Shown here in pieces: positions 36,060-48,969 of a DNA stretch of 64,000 bases; positions within the stretch are counted from its first letter, which is position 1, and every line of letters starts with the position of its first letter. A model generated the notes under the pieces. It was not told the DNA's origin, made no database searches, and was given only the letters and a program-made list of their open reading frames with translations. Both the position numbers and the translations under genes were made by a program. Origin of the DNA: Persicaria tinctoria (taxonomy: Eukaryota; Streptophyta; Magnoliopsida; Caryophyllales; Polygonaceae); assembly GCA_037127255.1 (NCBI GenBank), contig JBANSL010000019.1:13167001-13231000 (forward strand). Reading direction: 5' to 3'.

Positions 36060-36511
36060 ACAGGAACGACATTCGTTTGTGTTCAGAAAGTCCGGTGATC
36101 GACGGTGGCTGGTGCAGATCGAAGAATGACGGTGGCTAGTGTAGAACAACGCTCGGCGGTGGCTAGTGCAAAAGGACGCTCAAGAAGAAAAGGGTAAAGG
36201 TTGATAGTCGGGTTTGCTTTTTTCCCTTTTATTTTAATTATGAACTTTTTTTTTTAATTCCAAACCGTGTCCATTATTTGTGAACCGTGTCTAAGGCGTT
36301 TCCGTCGCGTTTCCATACGTGTCCGAAGTTTGACCGTTTCTTGACCGGGTCCAGGCGTTTCCGAGGTGTTTCGTGTCGTGTCCGTGTTTCCGACACGACA
36401 CTGTGCCCCACATAGGCGTTTCCGTGCTACATCAAGGCATGTATAGACAAAAAGCTTAACATGGGTTGTTTCAATTTCTAAATGGCTTATCATCGTAATT
36501 CCAGTAATCAA
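36060..36511 (+). repeat. Second copy of the LTR's 3' flank
   Basis: These 452 bases repeat 29770-30217 with very few differences, including the right end of the TGTAGCAC element (to 36431) and the following 80 bases of host DNA up to ccagtaatc. Here the host sequence continues as aagtgagc; in the first copy it jumps into the truncated LTR. Confidence 0.9.
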
Positions 36512-36627
36512 GTGAGCAAGAGCACTGTTGGGCCTAGCCGCCTAGGGCCAATGGGAGTTCAGCCCAAGTTTGGTATGGTAGTTGCTTTTGAGGGCACTGG
36601 GAAGAAGGCAGGTGGGTTTTTCTCGTG
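36506..36627 (+). other. Possible isolated host exon, identity unknown
   Basis: After an acceptor-like ttccag the frame reads NQVSKSTVGPSRLGP, then MGVQPKFGMVVAFEGTGKKA and GGFFS, with protein-like composition, before reaching the Mutator-like element at 36637. I do not recognise the family and found no partner exon nearby, so this may be chance. Confidence 0.25.
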
Positions 36628-36636
36628 TAAATTTTA

Positions 36637-37937
36637 GGCAAAAATGCATAAAACCACCCACTATTCATTGTTGTTTGTAAATAACCACCTCTTATTAAAA
36701 CATTGTCAAATAACCACCCACTATTCATCGTTGTTTGCAAATAATCACCCCTTATTAAAAAATTGTCAAATAATCACTCATTAAATATAGGTTGTTTGCA
36801 ACTAATCACCCATATCCCTTTTCTTGTTAAACCTTATTTAATTTAATATGAAAAGACATACCTCTATTCTTTAATGTTTCATTTTTAGTAAAAAGACAAT
36901 TATACTTCACTTTGTTGCTTGATTTTTCAGGTATTACAATTAGACTTGTCAAATGGGTCATTCGGGTCGGGTCACTTCGGGTCCCGAGTAAAACGTGTTT
37001 CAGGTACATCTAGGTTGTCTCGAACCCGGGGTTGATCGAGTTTCAGGTCATTTTGTATCGATTTTGGGTTTGTCAATTTTTTTTTAATTAAAAAAAATCA
37101 TGATTTGATAATTTTGGATACTTTTAAAATTCTACAATTAAAGATGTTGTTCATAAATTCCAGTGCTTGTAATTATATACTATATCTGATTTAAAATATT
37201 TTATTTTTATTATTTCTCGTAATTTTTAATAAAATGTAATAATATATAAATATCAAATTTTTAAATAATTTTTTTTTAAAATTTGATATTTTATACTACG
37301 CGTATTATTACATCTTATTAAAAACATTTGATTTTTATTATTTCACGTAATTTTTAAGAAAATGTAATAATATATAAAATATCAAAATTTTAAATATTTT
37401 TTTAAAAATAATTTCATGTAATTAGTAATAAGCATAGAATTATTTTAATATTTTTTATAACTTTTATCTTCTTAAAACAATGTGTTGAAAAATAAAAAAT
37501 CAAATACTATCGATCGGACAGAGTATTACACAATACAAATAAATATAAAAATTGCTTTGAAAATGAAAGATCAAGTGATTGTAATTATAAAATGTAATAA
37601 ATTGGAATCTCCATAAAAAAATTTAATCATATATAATTATAAATCAACCGGGTCAATCGGGTCACCAGGTCGAAACCCAGATTACTTGGAAAATTTCCGG
37701 ATTTTCGGGTATAATTGTCTTTTCACATTAAATTAAGTGAGGTTTAACAAGAAAAGAGGTATGGGTGGTTAGTTGCAAACAACCTATATTTAATGGGTGG
37801 TTATTTGACAATTTTTGAATAAGGAGTGGTTATTTGCAAACAACAATGAATAGTGTGTGGTTATTTGATAATTTTTTAATAAGGGGTGGTTATTTGCAAA
37901 TAATAATGAATAGTTGGTGGTGTTATGCATTTTTGCC
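36637..37937. mobile_element. Mutator-like non-autonomous element with long inverted repeats, 9-bp TSD TAAATTTTA
   Basis: The left end GGCAAAAATGCATAAAACC is inverted at the right end. The long arms (36637-36905 and 37703-37937) share ggtggttatttgcaaacaac-type repeats. TAAATTTTA stands on both sides (36628-36636, 37938-37946). A 9-bp duplication with long inverted repeats is diagnostic of Mutator-like elements. Within each arm a 40-50 bp unit (accaccca...ttgtttgcaaataa) is itself repeated two to three times. A GACCCG-type hAT fragment is nested in the middle. There is no transposase. Confidence 0.88.
36949..37705. mobile_element. hAT-like element nested in the Mutator-like element, right end lost
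   Basis: It begins TAGACTTGTCAAATGGGTCA and follows the element at 38016-38476 (in reverse) along most of its length, including the tataattataaatcaaccggg region. The final about 120 bp with the right inverted repeat are missing, so it is immobile. Confidence 0.75.
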
Positions 37938-38015
37938 TAAATTTTATGTTGATATTTATGCTTTTACATGTTTGGATTGTTTGGTTGGCTGGTTTTCGGA
38001 TTGCTTATTGGTTGG

Positions 38016-38476
38016 TAGACCTGTCAAAACACAACCCGACCCGGTGACCCGACCCGACCGACCCGAACCCGAAAATTTTGACCCGAAATTTTTTTTCGAC
38101 CCGAACCCGAAAAACCCGAAAATTTTCGGGTAATCTGGGTTTCGACCCGTTGACCGGATTGACCCGGTAATTTTGACCCGATTTACCCGATTGACCCGAT
38201 GACCCGATTGACCCGGTTGATTTATAATTATATATAATTATTTTTTTTATATATAATTAAAATTTATCACAAAATTATCAAATAATGATTTTTTTAATTT
38301 AAAAAAGAAAAATTTGACAAACCCGAAATCGACCCGAACCCGACCCGAAACCCGATCAAACCCGAGTTCGAGTCAACCCGAAAAACCCGAAACCCGTTTT
38401 ACCCGAGACCCGTTTTACCCGAAACCCGAAGTGACCGGACCCGAACTCGACCCGAATGACCCATTTGACAGGTCTA
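38016..38476. mobile_element. Non-autonomous hAT-like element rich in GACCCG, 8-bp TSD TTGGTTGG
   Basis: Perfect 13-bp inverted ends TAGACCTGTCAAA / TTTGACAGGTCTA are flanked by TTGGTTGG (38008-38015, 38477-38484). Both sides hold dense gacccg/aacccga words in one orientation. It is 461 bp long with no coding frame. Confidence 0.93.
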
Positions 38477-38484
38477 TTGGTTGG

Positions 38485-38818
38485 TCATTGGGTTTTTGGT
38501 TGATTGTTGTTGGTAATCTTATTACCCGATTCGCTTCTGGATGTGATTGAAAAGTAGTTTCTAGCCCAAGTATGACAAGTTGACAACTAAAGGCAGGGCA
38601 AGAGAAACTAGAGGTTACGAGAGGGCAACTCAAGCAAAGATGCTTGGATTAGATGCAAATTAAAAATTAATGAAGCTATTACTCATCACATGACACTAAT
38701 TGCTAGTGATATTTTGGATCCCATCTTTGCCTCGTCCCTTAGCTCACATAAAAGATAAAACTACCAAATGGACATAACTCTTGTCATTTCTCATTTTGGA
38801 GAGATCGATAAACCTATC
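38485..38818. other. Short intergenic segment
   Basis: No gene or repeat was recognised between the hAT element and the TA microsatellite that bounds the next element. Confidence 0.4.
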
Positions 38819-38845
38819 CAATATATATATATATATATATATATA

Positions 38846-41042
38846 GGGTGGTTCCCTTGTGCACACCCCTTATAGTGTATCTTGTGCACAAATAATAGTC
38901 ATTGATCCTATTGAAATTAAGGGGTTACAATTCGCCACGTGGCACATATTTTTTTTTAAAAGAAAAACAAAATCCAATCTTCAACTAAAGTGAAGCGCGT
39001 GAGACAATTGAGGAAATAAAATCCTAATCCTCAATTGTATTCTTCTTCACGCCATCTTAAAAGCAAGCAACGCTTCCCCCATCCTCATCAATTGTCTTCT
39101 TCACCGGCGGCGAGGGGCCTTGATTTTGGCGAAATCAGGGGCGATTCGAGGAGAAGAAGATCGACTGGAGTCTAGAAACTACCAATCCTCCTCAGCCGAG
39201 TGGATCTGACCCGTCGGATGTGATGGTAGCCGACGCCGCGCTTAAGACTCCGGCTCCGGTATACACTCTCTTCCGATCCCGTTGAAGTTTCTTGTGACGA
39301 TGTTCCTCGTTTCATTCACCTGGATTAAAATTTCTTCTTCCTTCGCCGTTTTGGATCCCCAGGTATACATTCTCTCTTTCTTCCTTCACCATTTTCATTC
39401 TCTTTACAAACAATTGATAGACAAGGATCCGTCTAGGTCAATCTTTCAGTTTTAGAGGGCGATAAACTCCGGCGATCGGGTCAATGGTGCGTTGAAGGAC
39501 ATGGTTGTGGTGATGAAGCAATTGGATCGGTCGGTTGAAGCCATTGTAGCTATCATGTCTTTTGGTCACCTCTGTTCACATAAAACACAATTTTTTTTAG
39601 AAAGGGACTACAATAGTGGGTAAAAATCAAGTATTGTGAAGAATCAAGGGATATTTGGTGATTTTGTTGTTGATTGTAACCCTATTATTCGGTATTTTGA
39701 GTGTTTTTTGTTTGTTTTGGGATTTTTGGTGTACCTCGTAAAAAAAGATTTCTAGATGTATAATTTGATTCATTATTTGTTAATGATTCATATGTATGTG
39801 TCGATTTTTTTGTTATTGGTGGTAACGAGTTGGTCAATTATTCGGTGAAATTTGATTCATTATTCGTCAGGATATGAAGTCTTTGGTTTGAGAAACAACT
39901 AAACATTATTCGTTGAAATATGAAGCATTATTCGTATAAATCGTAAGTATTGTTTAGGGATAAAACATTATTCGGTAGCATGTGACAATTTATTCATTAG
40001 AATTGGTAAATTTTGATATGAACTTGATGGAAAAAAAGATTACATACCATTATTCGGTAGAATGTGAAACATTATTCGGTGAAATTGCTAAAATTTTAAA
40101 ACGAACGAAAGCAGGTGGGTCCTACCAATGAATCATCGAATAATGTTCCAAATTCCACCGAATAATGTTTCAAATGTCACCGAATAATACTTGTATTCCA
40201 CCGAATAATATTTCGTATGTTAGGAATAAAATTAACAATCTCATATTTAACTAATTTTTTTTTATAATTGTTGTGAATAATTTTTATACCTATCTTTAAT
40301 TGCATCATATCCAATATTGTGAATAAATTTAATTTTTTTATTTTGATCTAAGTCTAAATATATCTTTACAAATAAAAAGATATGGATAAACTACAATTAA
40401 AAGAAAAATAAAAAAAAAAACCGGAAGAAATGGGATTGGAATTGAAGGATATATTGAGTAATTGATAACCCACTTAATATCTTTGTTTGCATAACAACCT
40501 ATATTGTGAATTAAATTAATGGTTTGTTTTGATTTAAAATGAAATCTTTACAAATAAAAAAGGTATGGATTTACTAAGATATGAAACATTGTCAATTAAT
40601 ATAAAAAAGATAAAGAACTTAACAAATAATGATCAATCAAAATAACAAAAGACGTGAGTATATTAACTAAGATAAATAATATATATGTAAATCTAATTCA
40701 TTGAGTTTTAATGGATAATATCGAATGGGCAAGTGTCCATCAAATGGATAAAATACATTAAATAACATATAAATAAGCAAAATTAAAAAAAATAGATATA
40801 AATCAATATGGAAAGCTTGTACGCGGGACCCAAATCCAATTCCCACCTTTGTCCATCATGTCACGCGCCAAAGAAGGAGCGTTAGACCGGTTTTGCAAAC
40901 TTAGTGGGGGGACCCACTTGGGTATAATTAAAAAAAAAATTCTCTTTTAATCTCGTCCATCCATTATAATCACATCAATGGCCTACAATTGTGCACAAAA
41001 TACACCCTAAGGTGTGTGCACAATTTACCTAATCTCTCTCTC
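38846..41042. mobile_element. TA-flanked inverted-repeat element 1 (TAFT-like), with CGAATAAT arrays
   Basis: A (TA)n run (38819-38845) precedes gggtggttcccttgtgcaca. The other end gtgtgtgcacaatttacct precedes another (TA)n run (41043-41062). The ends, including ttatagtgtatcttgtgcaca versus gtgcacaaaatacacccta, are inverted copies over about 50 bp. Plant elements that insert into TA microsatellites, such as the Mutator-related TAFT elements, have this form. 39000-39420 is GC-richer and gene-like (possible captured exon DNA), but no product was recognised. Positions 39690-40210 hold about 12 spaced attattcg/cgaataat motifs. Confidence 0.68.
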
Positions 41043-41062
41043 TATATATATATATATATATA

Positions 41063-42401
<1,339 letters not shown>

Positions 42402-43175
42402 CATATTGTCTTTTCCATCTTTTAAATACAAATTGCTATTCATTTCAAAAACTCACCAAAGATAATGAAAACTCAAACGAAGCAACAATAGACAACTGAA
42501 TCAACAATATATTCCAATATATATATGTGCGAGAATGAATACAAAAACTTATGCCTCAACTGGAACGCTCAAGAAACGCAAAGTAAGAACGAGAAAGGCA
42601 AAGACAAACCAAAAGTCTATGTGTTTGAGGAGACAACCAGTAGAGATCCAACTAGGGCATAAGCAAAACATCCAATGATGTTTTGCACCAACGATTTCCT
42701 ATGAAAACGTCTTGGAATCTCAGTGTCTTAGGCTCTTTGGATTGATCGGGAGCTCTATCAAGAGATTCTGTCAAGGCATCTCACCCGGAGGCAAGGAAAC
42801 CACATATGGTTGCCAAGGAGACAAAGCAAGAGGGAGAGCAAGAACCCTAGAAATCAATCTGAGTGAGAGAGCCGTAACCCTAGCAAATGAGACAATACAA
42901 AATATATAAGGCATGAGGCAAAGGGTTGGTTGTTGCCTTCCAGGATTTGGGCTCACTTGGTCCAAATCTGGTTGCAACACAATAAAGCCCAAATCACCTA
43001 AGTCCAAACATTTAAAACAAACCCAAAAAACTTAAGGATTATAAAACAAGAGACTTATAGTCTCTACAATTTGCCCTTCTAATTCTTAAGTTTATTAGTG
43101 TAAAACAGCTTTGCGTGCAATGTTCTTGAGTCTTATATCCTTCTTTATCATCGGCCTATTTGTTACAACAACTCC

Positions 43176-43583
43176 TTAGTGTGCCTTGAGATCCTTGATG
43201 TGCAAGAAATCCCTGCAGAAAACAAACTTGTCAATTGTCACAATTTTAGTTCCAAAATCAGCATGATTTAATTTTCCATCAATTTTCTTAATCAAGAACA
43301 CCCGTTTATACACTTTATCTCTAATAAAGTGATATCTGACATCTATATGCTTGGTCCTCTCATGGTAGACAGGATCCTTGCATAAATAGATGGCACTCTG
43401 ACTGTCCATATGCAATACAGACACATAGTGTTTTCTTTCAATCTCTCTAAGTATACCTTGAAGCCAGATTGCTTCCTTAGAAGCCTCAACAACTGTTATG
43501 TACTCAGCCTCTGTAGAGGACAAAGCCACAATAGCTTGCTGTTGAGTTTTCCAGGAAATGCAGTTTCCATGCTTGGTATACAT
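43176..43583 (-). pseudogene. Copia RNase H domain
   Basis: It reads ALSSTEAEYITVVEASKEAI, DSQSAIYLCKDPVYHERTKH and IDVRYHFIRDKV, the signature of copia RNase H at the C terminus of Pol. It is separated by a stop and frame change from the RT part. Confidence 0.9.
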
Positions 43584-43700
43584 ATAGGAGGTTGTAGATT
43601 TTCTATTGTCTTTATTGCTAGCAAAGTCAGAGTCAACATAACCAAGGAGATCAGGCTTAGAGGAATGATTTCCATAGACAAGACCATAATCAGAAGTACC

Positions 43701-45366
43701 TTAAACATATCTCAACAAATATTTCATTGCAAGCCAATGCTTTTCACAAGGATTAGACATGTATCTACTCAGGACACTAATAGCGAAAGCTAGATCAGGT
43801 CTAGTACAAATCATGGCATACATCAAAGAACCAACAACAGCATCATAAGGTATAGATTTCATGCGTAGCTCCTCTTCCTTAGAGAGTGGCATCTTAGTCT
43901 TTGTGATATCAAGATGCCCTTCTAAAGGAATAGGAGAGGCTTTAGCATTCAAAACCTTAAACCTTTCAAGGACTTTCAGCAGATAGTCCTTTTGGGACAA
44001 AAATATCAAATGCTTAGCTCGATCCCTGAAAATTCTCATTCCAAAAATAACCTGAGCTGGGCCCAAGTCCTTCATGTCAAAGAATTTCCTGAGAGAGCAC
44101 TTGACAGTTGATATTTTTGCCCTTGATTTGCAGATAATCAAAATATCATCCACATACAGCAACACATACATGGGAAAAATAGTATTGACATCTTTCAAGT
44201 AAAGGCAAGGATCATATTTGCTAAACAACAAAACCAATCTTTTTCATGGTGCAATCAAATTTAAGATTCCACTGCCTAGGAGATTGTTTAAGACCATAAA
44301 TAGACTTCTTAAGCAAACATACATGATCAGGTCTATTTTTGTCAATAAATCCCTTAGGCTTTTTCATATAAATTTTTTCATCCAGTTTACCATGTAAAAA
44401 TGCGGTTTTAACATCCATTTGTTCTATCTCTAAATCATACACATCAGACATGGACATCGACAATCTCATGGTTTTAAATTTAACAACAGGAGCAAACACA
44501 TCATTATAGTCAATACCTTCCCTTTGAGTGAAGCCTTTGGCAACTAACCTAGCTTTGAATCTAGGTTGATCACCAGGGCCAACACCATCTTTGAGCTTAT
44601 AGACCCACTTGCAATCAATGATCCTTGCCTTTTCAGGCTTGGGAACAAGTTCCCAGGTCCTATTGATCTGCAGTGAGTCTATTTCCTCTTTCATAGCAGC
44701 AATCCAAGACTTAGCATGAGAGCACTTAACAACATGTTCATAAAGCTCAGGTGTATAAGCATAAAGCACTTCAGCAATCATAACACAGAATTCAATCTCA
44801 TTCACATATTTCCTATTAGGTTTCCTCACATGAGGAGACCTATCTCTAGTAAGCTGATAATGAGTTAAATCAGGAGGCTCATCAACATTAACATCAATAT
44901 CAACAGAAGAAGCATCAGAAGCAAAGAACTCAAGAAACTCATCATTATCAGCTTGAGAAGAGAAGGAAGAGGATGAATGAGATGAAGAAGAATTTGAGTC
45001 AGAATCACTTACTTCCCCACCTGAATGTTGGGGGTGCACATGTGAGTGCTCTTCAGTACTTGAGTTTGAATTGCTTTGCCCTTGAGAGTTTGAGGCTCCA
45101 GTGTGATTTGGTGGTGAGTAACCAATGTCAAACTCATCTCCATCATCTCCAGAGTCGTTTTCATCCTCATTAGGCATGTAGAAGTGATTTTCAGCTTGTT
45201 TATGGGTACCTGCATTCTCAACAGAAGAAGTAAGCACATTTCTAAAGTGAAATTCATTCTCATTAAAGGTTACATTTCTACTGGTTATGACTTTGTAACC
45301 ACCAGGTTGCACAACCAGTAGCTTATAACCTTTCACCACCCTTCTGGATAGCCTAGCATAACACAC
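43701..45366 (-). pseudogene. Copia reverse transcriptase (two frames)
   Basis: The upstream frame (45366-44221) has WELVPKPEKARIIDCKWVYK, KARLVAKGFTQREGIDY, QMDVKTAFLHGKLDEKIYM and KSIYGLKQSPRQW. A frame change at 44221-44237 leads to YVLLYVDDILII with the catalytic YVDD. The acidic Ser-rich linker between integrase and RT (about 44900-45170) is typical of copia. The break would prevent translation of a full polymerase. Confidence 0.92.
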
Positions 45367-45547
45367 TTAAGTGCCCTTGGATTCAGTTTGCCATCACTCA
45401 CGTGGGCAAATGCAGTGCATCCAAAAGGCCTCAAGTGTGCTAGTCCAGGCTTCCTACCACACCACAGTTTCTGTGTTGGGTTTTAAAACCAATAGCAATA
45501 GAGGGTGATCTATTTATTAGGTATGAGGCAGTTGTGACTGCCTCACC

Positions 45548-46558
45548 TCAAAGGGAGTGTTTCATCCCAGCACTAATGAGCATACACCTTGCCTTTTCAA
45601 GCAAGGTTATGTTCATCCTCTCAGCAGTGCCATTCTGCTGAGGGGTGCCTAGCACAGTGAGGTGCCTTTTGATCCCATTCTGCTGGCAGAAGGTATCAAA
45701 CTCATGGTTACAAAACTCAAGGCCATTATCAGTTCTAAGACATTTAAGCTTAAAATCACACTCACCTTCAACTTTAGATTTCCAGAGCTTAAAGAAATCA
45801 AAAGTATCACTCTTGGCCCTCAAGAGGTACACCCAAACCTTCCTGGAATAGTGGTCTATAAGTGATAGGAAGTACTTCCTGCCACCTATAGTGTCCACCT
45901 GGGCAGGTCCCCATAGGTCTGCGTGTACATACTCTAGTTGCCTAAGAGCTACATACTTAGATTTCTTAAAGCCAGTTCTGGATTTCTTACCAAACACACA
46001 ACTTTCACACAAAGGCAAATCAGAAGTTTTATGATTCAATGAGCCATGCTTGAACAGATAATTAAGACCTCTATTGCCTATATGACCTAATCTAGCATGC
46101 CACAGTTTAGTATCACTCAGATTCATGCAAGCATTGATCTCAGGAGACAAGTTATAAGCATGGAAGACAGGTTCACCAAGCACATAATAAAGGCCACCCT
46201 TTTTAACACTCTTCAACACAACTTTACCATTTTTAGACACAGATTTAATGCCATTTCGAGTGTTAATGTCATAACTAAGATCATCAAACATGCTGACAGA
46301 CAACAAGTTTCTCCTAAGACCAGGCACCCACCTGACCTTTTGGAGCACCCTGACCCTCCCATCATGCATCTTAAAAGAAACATTACCAATGCCCTTGATG
46401 GATAACATGGAATGATCACCCAATTTAACAGTACCCTCATTAGACAAATGCAACTGATTAAAATAATGTTTATAAGGAGTAACATGTATTGTGCAACCAG
46501 AATCCAAAATCCAGGCATCAGAATCAGATATATCAGATATATCAGTAATAGCACACAT
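45548..46558 (-). pseudogene. Copia protease and integrase
   Basis: The protease motif appears as WILDSGCTIHVTP. It is followed by the pre-integrase zinc motif (LWHARLGH...CESC) and an integrase core with D (HADLWGP), D (LRTDNGLEF) and E (QQNGTAERMN). The frame stops before the polymerase; the downstream continuation lies after a stop and frame change at 45366-45548. Confidence 0.92.
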
Positions 46559-46590
46559 GAGAAGTTCATCAGGATAAAAAGACTAAGACT

Positions 46591-47283
46591 CTAAGACAGC
46601 AGTGGTACCATTATTGTTCTAGCATTTCCTTCATCCTTTTTCTTTTTAAAGCATTCAGAAATGTAATGAACAAGTCTACCACAATAATGACACTTAACAT
46701 TGCTCTTATCAATCTTAGGTTTAGTCTCATTAGCCCTAGTTTCACCAGAGTTTGAGTTGGAACCAGAATTAGAAGTAGAAGAATCCTCTTTCTTCTTGTT
46801 CTTCTTCTTCTTCTGATTCTTACTCTTACCCTTGGTGAACAAAATATCAGATTTGTTATCCTTATCACCCTTTCCCTTAAATACTTTCATAACCTCATTT
46901 TTCTGTATGATAGACTCAATGATCCTCTTTTTAGTTAATTCTTCTGTTCCAAATTGAATCACATCTTTAAAATTATCAAATTGAGATGGAAAAGAGTTCA
47001 ACAAAATAACAGCTTGATGTGTATCAACAATTTTATCAACACATCTTTCTAATTCTTGAGTCATACGAAGATACCTATCCAGATTATCATTCAGAGACAC
47101 AGAGACATCCATTTTGAAATTAAAGATGCGACACAACAAACTTATCCTAGATGGCAGAGACTTAACTTGAAACAAATCAGTAAGACCCTTCCACAGAGAT
47201 TTAGAAGTGGTAAAACTTATCACTTGCCTAGCAACTTCATCAGACACCCGAATAATAATCTCAGAATGAGCAATTAGATCCAT
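46591..47283 (-). pseudogene. Copia gag (UBN2 type) with CCHC knuckle
   Basis: The frame has the gag helical region (TTSKSLWKGLTDLFQVKSLP, RYLRMTQELERCVDKI, AVILLNSFPSQF) and a zinc knuckle CHYCGRLVHYISEC. An in-frame stop just upstream (47284-47290) cuts off the N terminus, and another at the C-terminal end separates it from protease. Confidence 0.9.
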
Positions 47284-48653
47284 TTAAGCTTTAGCCACAG
47301 CATCAAGAGTAGTAGGATAATTAAGTTTCATCAACATCATACCAACATTTTTCTTTAATAAGAACAGCTTTCATTTTCAATTGCCACATAGCAAAATTAG
47401 AGGTCCCATCAAAGGGCTTAATTCTAACAGAGGATTCAGTCATCACAGCAGATCAAAACAGGCAGAATCACAAAGACAATAGTCGGCAAGGTAACATAAA
47501 GCAAAATAAGGGAAAAGCGACAACAAAAGATAAAGGATATGCAAAGGATCTATAGTGAATGCCAAAGCTTTCACAGATCTGTAACAACAGCAACAAATTT
47601 TTTTTTTGTGTGTGTACCTGCAAAACAAAGCAACTTAAGTTAGTAATGCAGGAAATAAACAAGAAACAACTAAAAATGACTTAGGGTTTCCTTTAGAGAA
47701 AGAAACACGAGCCACTCAAAACCCTAAACTTCAGATTTGACTTAGAACCAAGTTTAATTAGGAGCCTTAATCCTTTAGATCCAAGACACAAGAAGTCTAA
47801 GATCCACAAGAAATAGGCAGTGTCAATGTAGGTTTCCCAGAAACCGAAGAGACAGGCCTTGAGACTTTAGATCTGAGACAGATCGTAGCTCAAGGATCCT
47901 TATCCTTTGGATCTAGGGTAGATTATCCTAGATCTAAGGAAAGCAAAGCGTCAAGACTTTAGATCTGAGTTTTTCGACATAGAAAGTAGTCGGAAACTCA
48001 AATCGTAGCTTGAAAAACTCGACAAAGCTCTGATACCAGTTTGAAAACTCAAACGAAGCAACAATAGACAACTAAATCAACAATATATTCCAATATATAT
48101 GTGCGAGAATGAATACAAAAACTTATGCCTCAACTGGAACGCTCAAGAAACGCAAAGTTAGAATGAGAAAGGCAAAGAGAAACCAAAATTCTATGTGTTT
48201 GAGGAGACAACCAGTAGAGATCCAACTAGGGCATAAACAAAACATCCAATGATGTTTTGCACCAACGATTTCCTATGAAAACGTCTTGGAATCTCAGTGT
48301 CCTAGGCTCTTTGGATTGATCGGGAGCTCTATCAAGAGACTCTATCAAGGCATCTCACCCGGAGGCAAGGAAACCACAAATGGCTGCCAATGAGACAAAG
48401 AAAGAGGGAGAGCAAGAACCCTAGAAATCAATCTGAGTGAGAGAGCCGTAACCCTAGCAAATGAGACAACACAAAATATATAAGACATGAGGCACAAAAT
48501 ATATAAGGCATGAGGCAAAAGGCTGGGTGTTGCCTTCTAGGATTTGGGCTCACTTGGCCCAAATCTGATTGGAACACAATAAAACCCAAATCACCTAAGC
48601 CCAAACATTTAAAACAAACCCAAAAAACTTAAGGATTATAACTCTGCAGATAA

Positions 48654-48969
48654 CAAGTGTAATGTTGTTGTCTTTCTTGATTTCTGCATCATACAAGACT
48701 GCAAGCAATCAAGAGGATTATGAGAAATGAAGCAAACGTTTTATTTTATTTATTTATATATTTAAAGAGTCACAAACTCCTTAAACTGATCAACAAAGAG
48801 ACCATTAAGAGAGAGAGAGCAACTCACTCTCTCCCTGTCATCCCTCCATTGATCTACTCAGACAAACCAAAACCAAAACCTGAAAAACAAAAACATCCAA
48901 TTCTTCCGCATACACCTTTATTCACACTAGAAAGATCGAGTGTGGTTAGGTTGTTGTTGGGTCGATTGA
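48654..48969 (-). terminator. 3' untranslated region and poly(A) signals of the hairpin-peptide gene
   Basis: On the minus strand, overlapping AATAAA-type signals (AATAAAATAAA) lie at about 48740-48752, some 220 bases after the stop at 48970. The copia target site is only about 90 bases further on. Confidence 0.55.

Larger units (their letters stand above)
42466..48648 (-). mobile_element. Full-length Ty1/copia retrotransposon (Tork/TNT1-like), TSD GATAA
   Basis: LTRs at 42466-43068 and 48042-48648 (603 and 607 bp) begin TGAAAACTC on the plus strand and end CTCTACA / CTCTGCA. GATAA flanks both sides (42461-42465, 48649-48653). Next to the right LTR the minus strand reads TGGTATCAGAGCTTTG, the initiator-methionine tRNA primer site. 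A purine-rich agaagggcaaat precedes the left LTR. The order gag, protease, integrase, RT, RNase H is that of copia. Stops and frameshifts split the single polyprotein, so it is inactive. The LTRs differ by an 18-bp indel near their ends and some substitutions. Confidence 0.94.
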
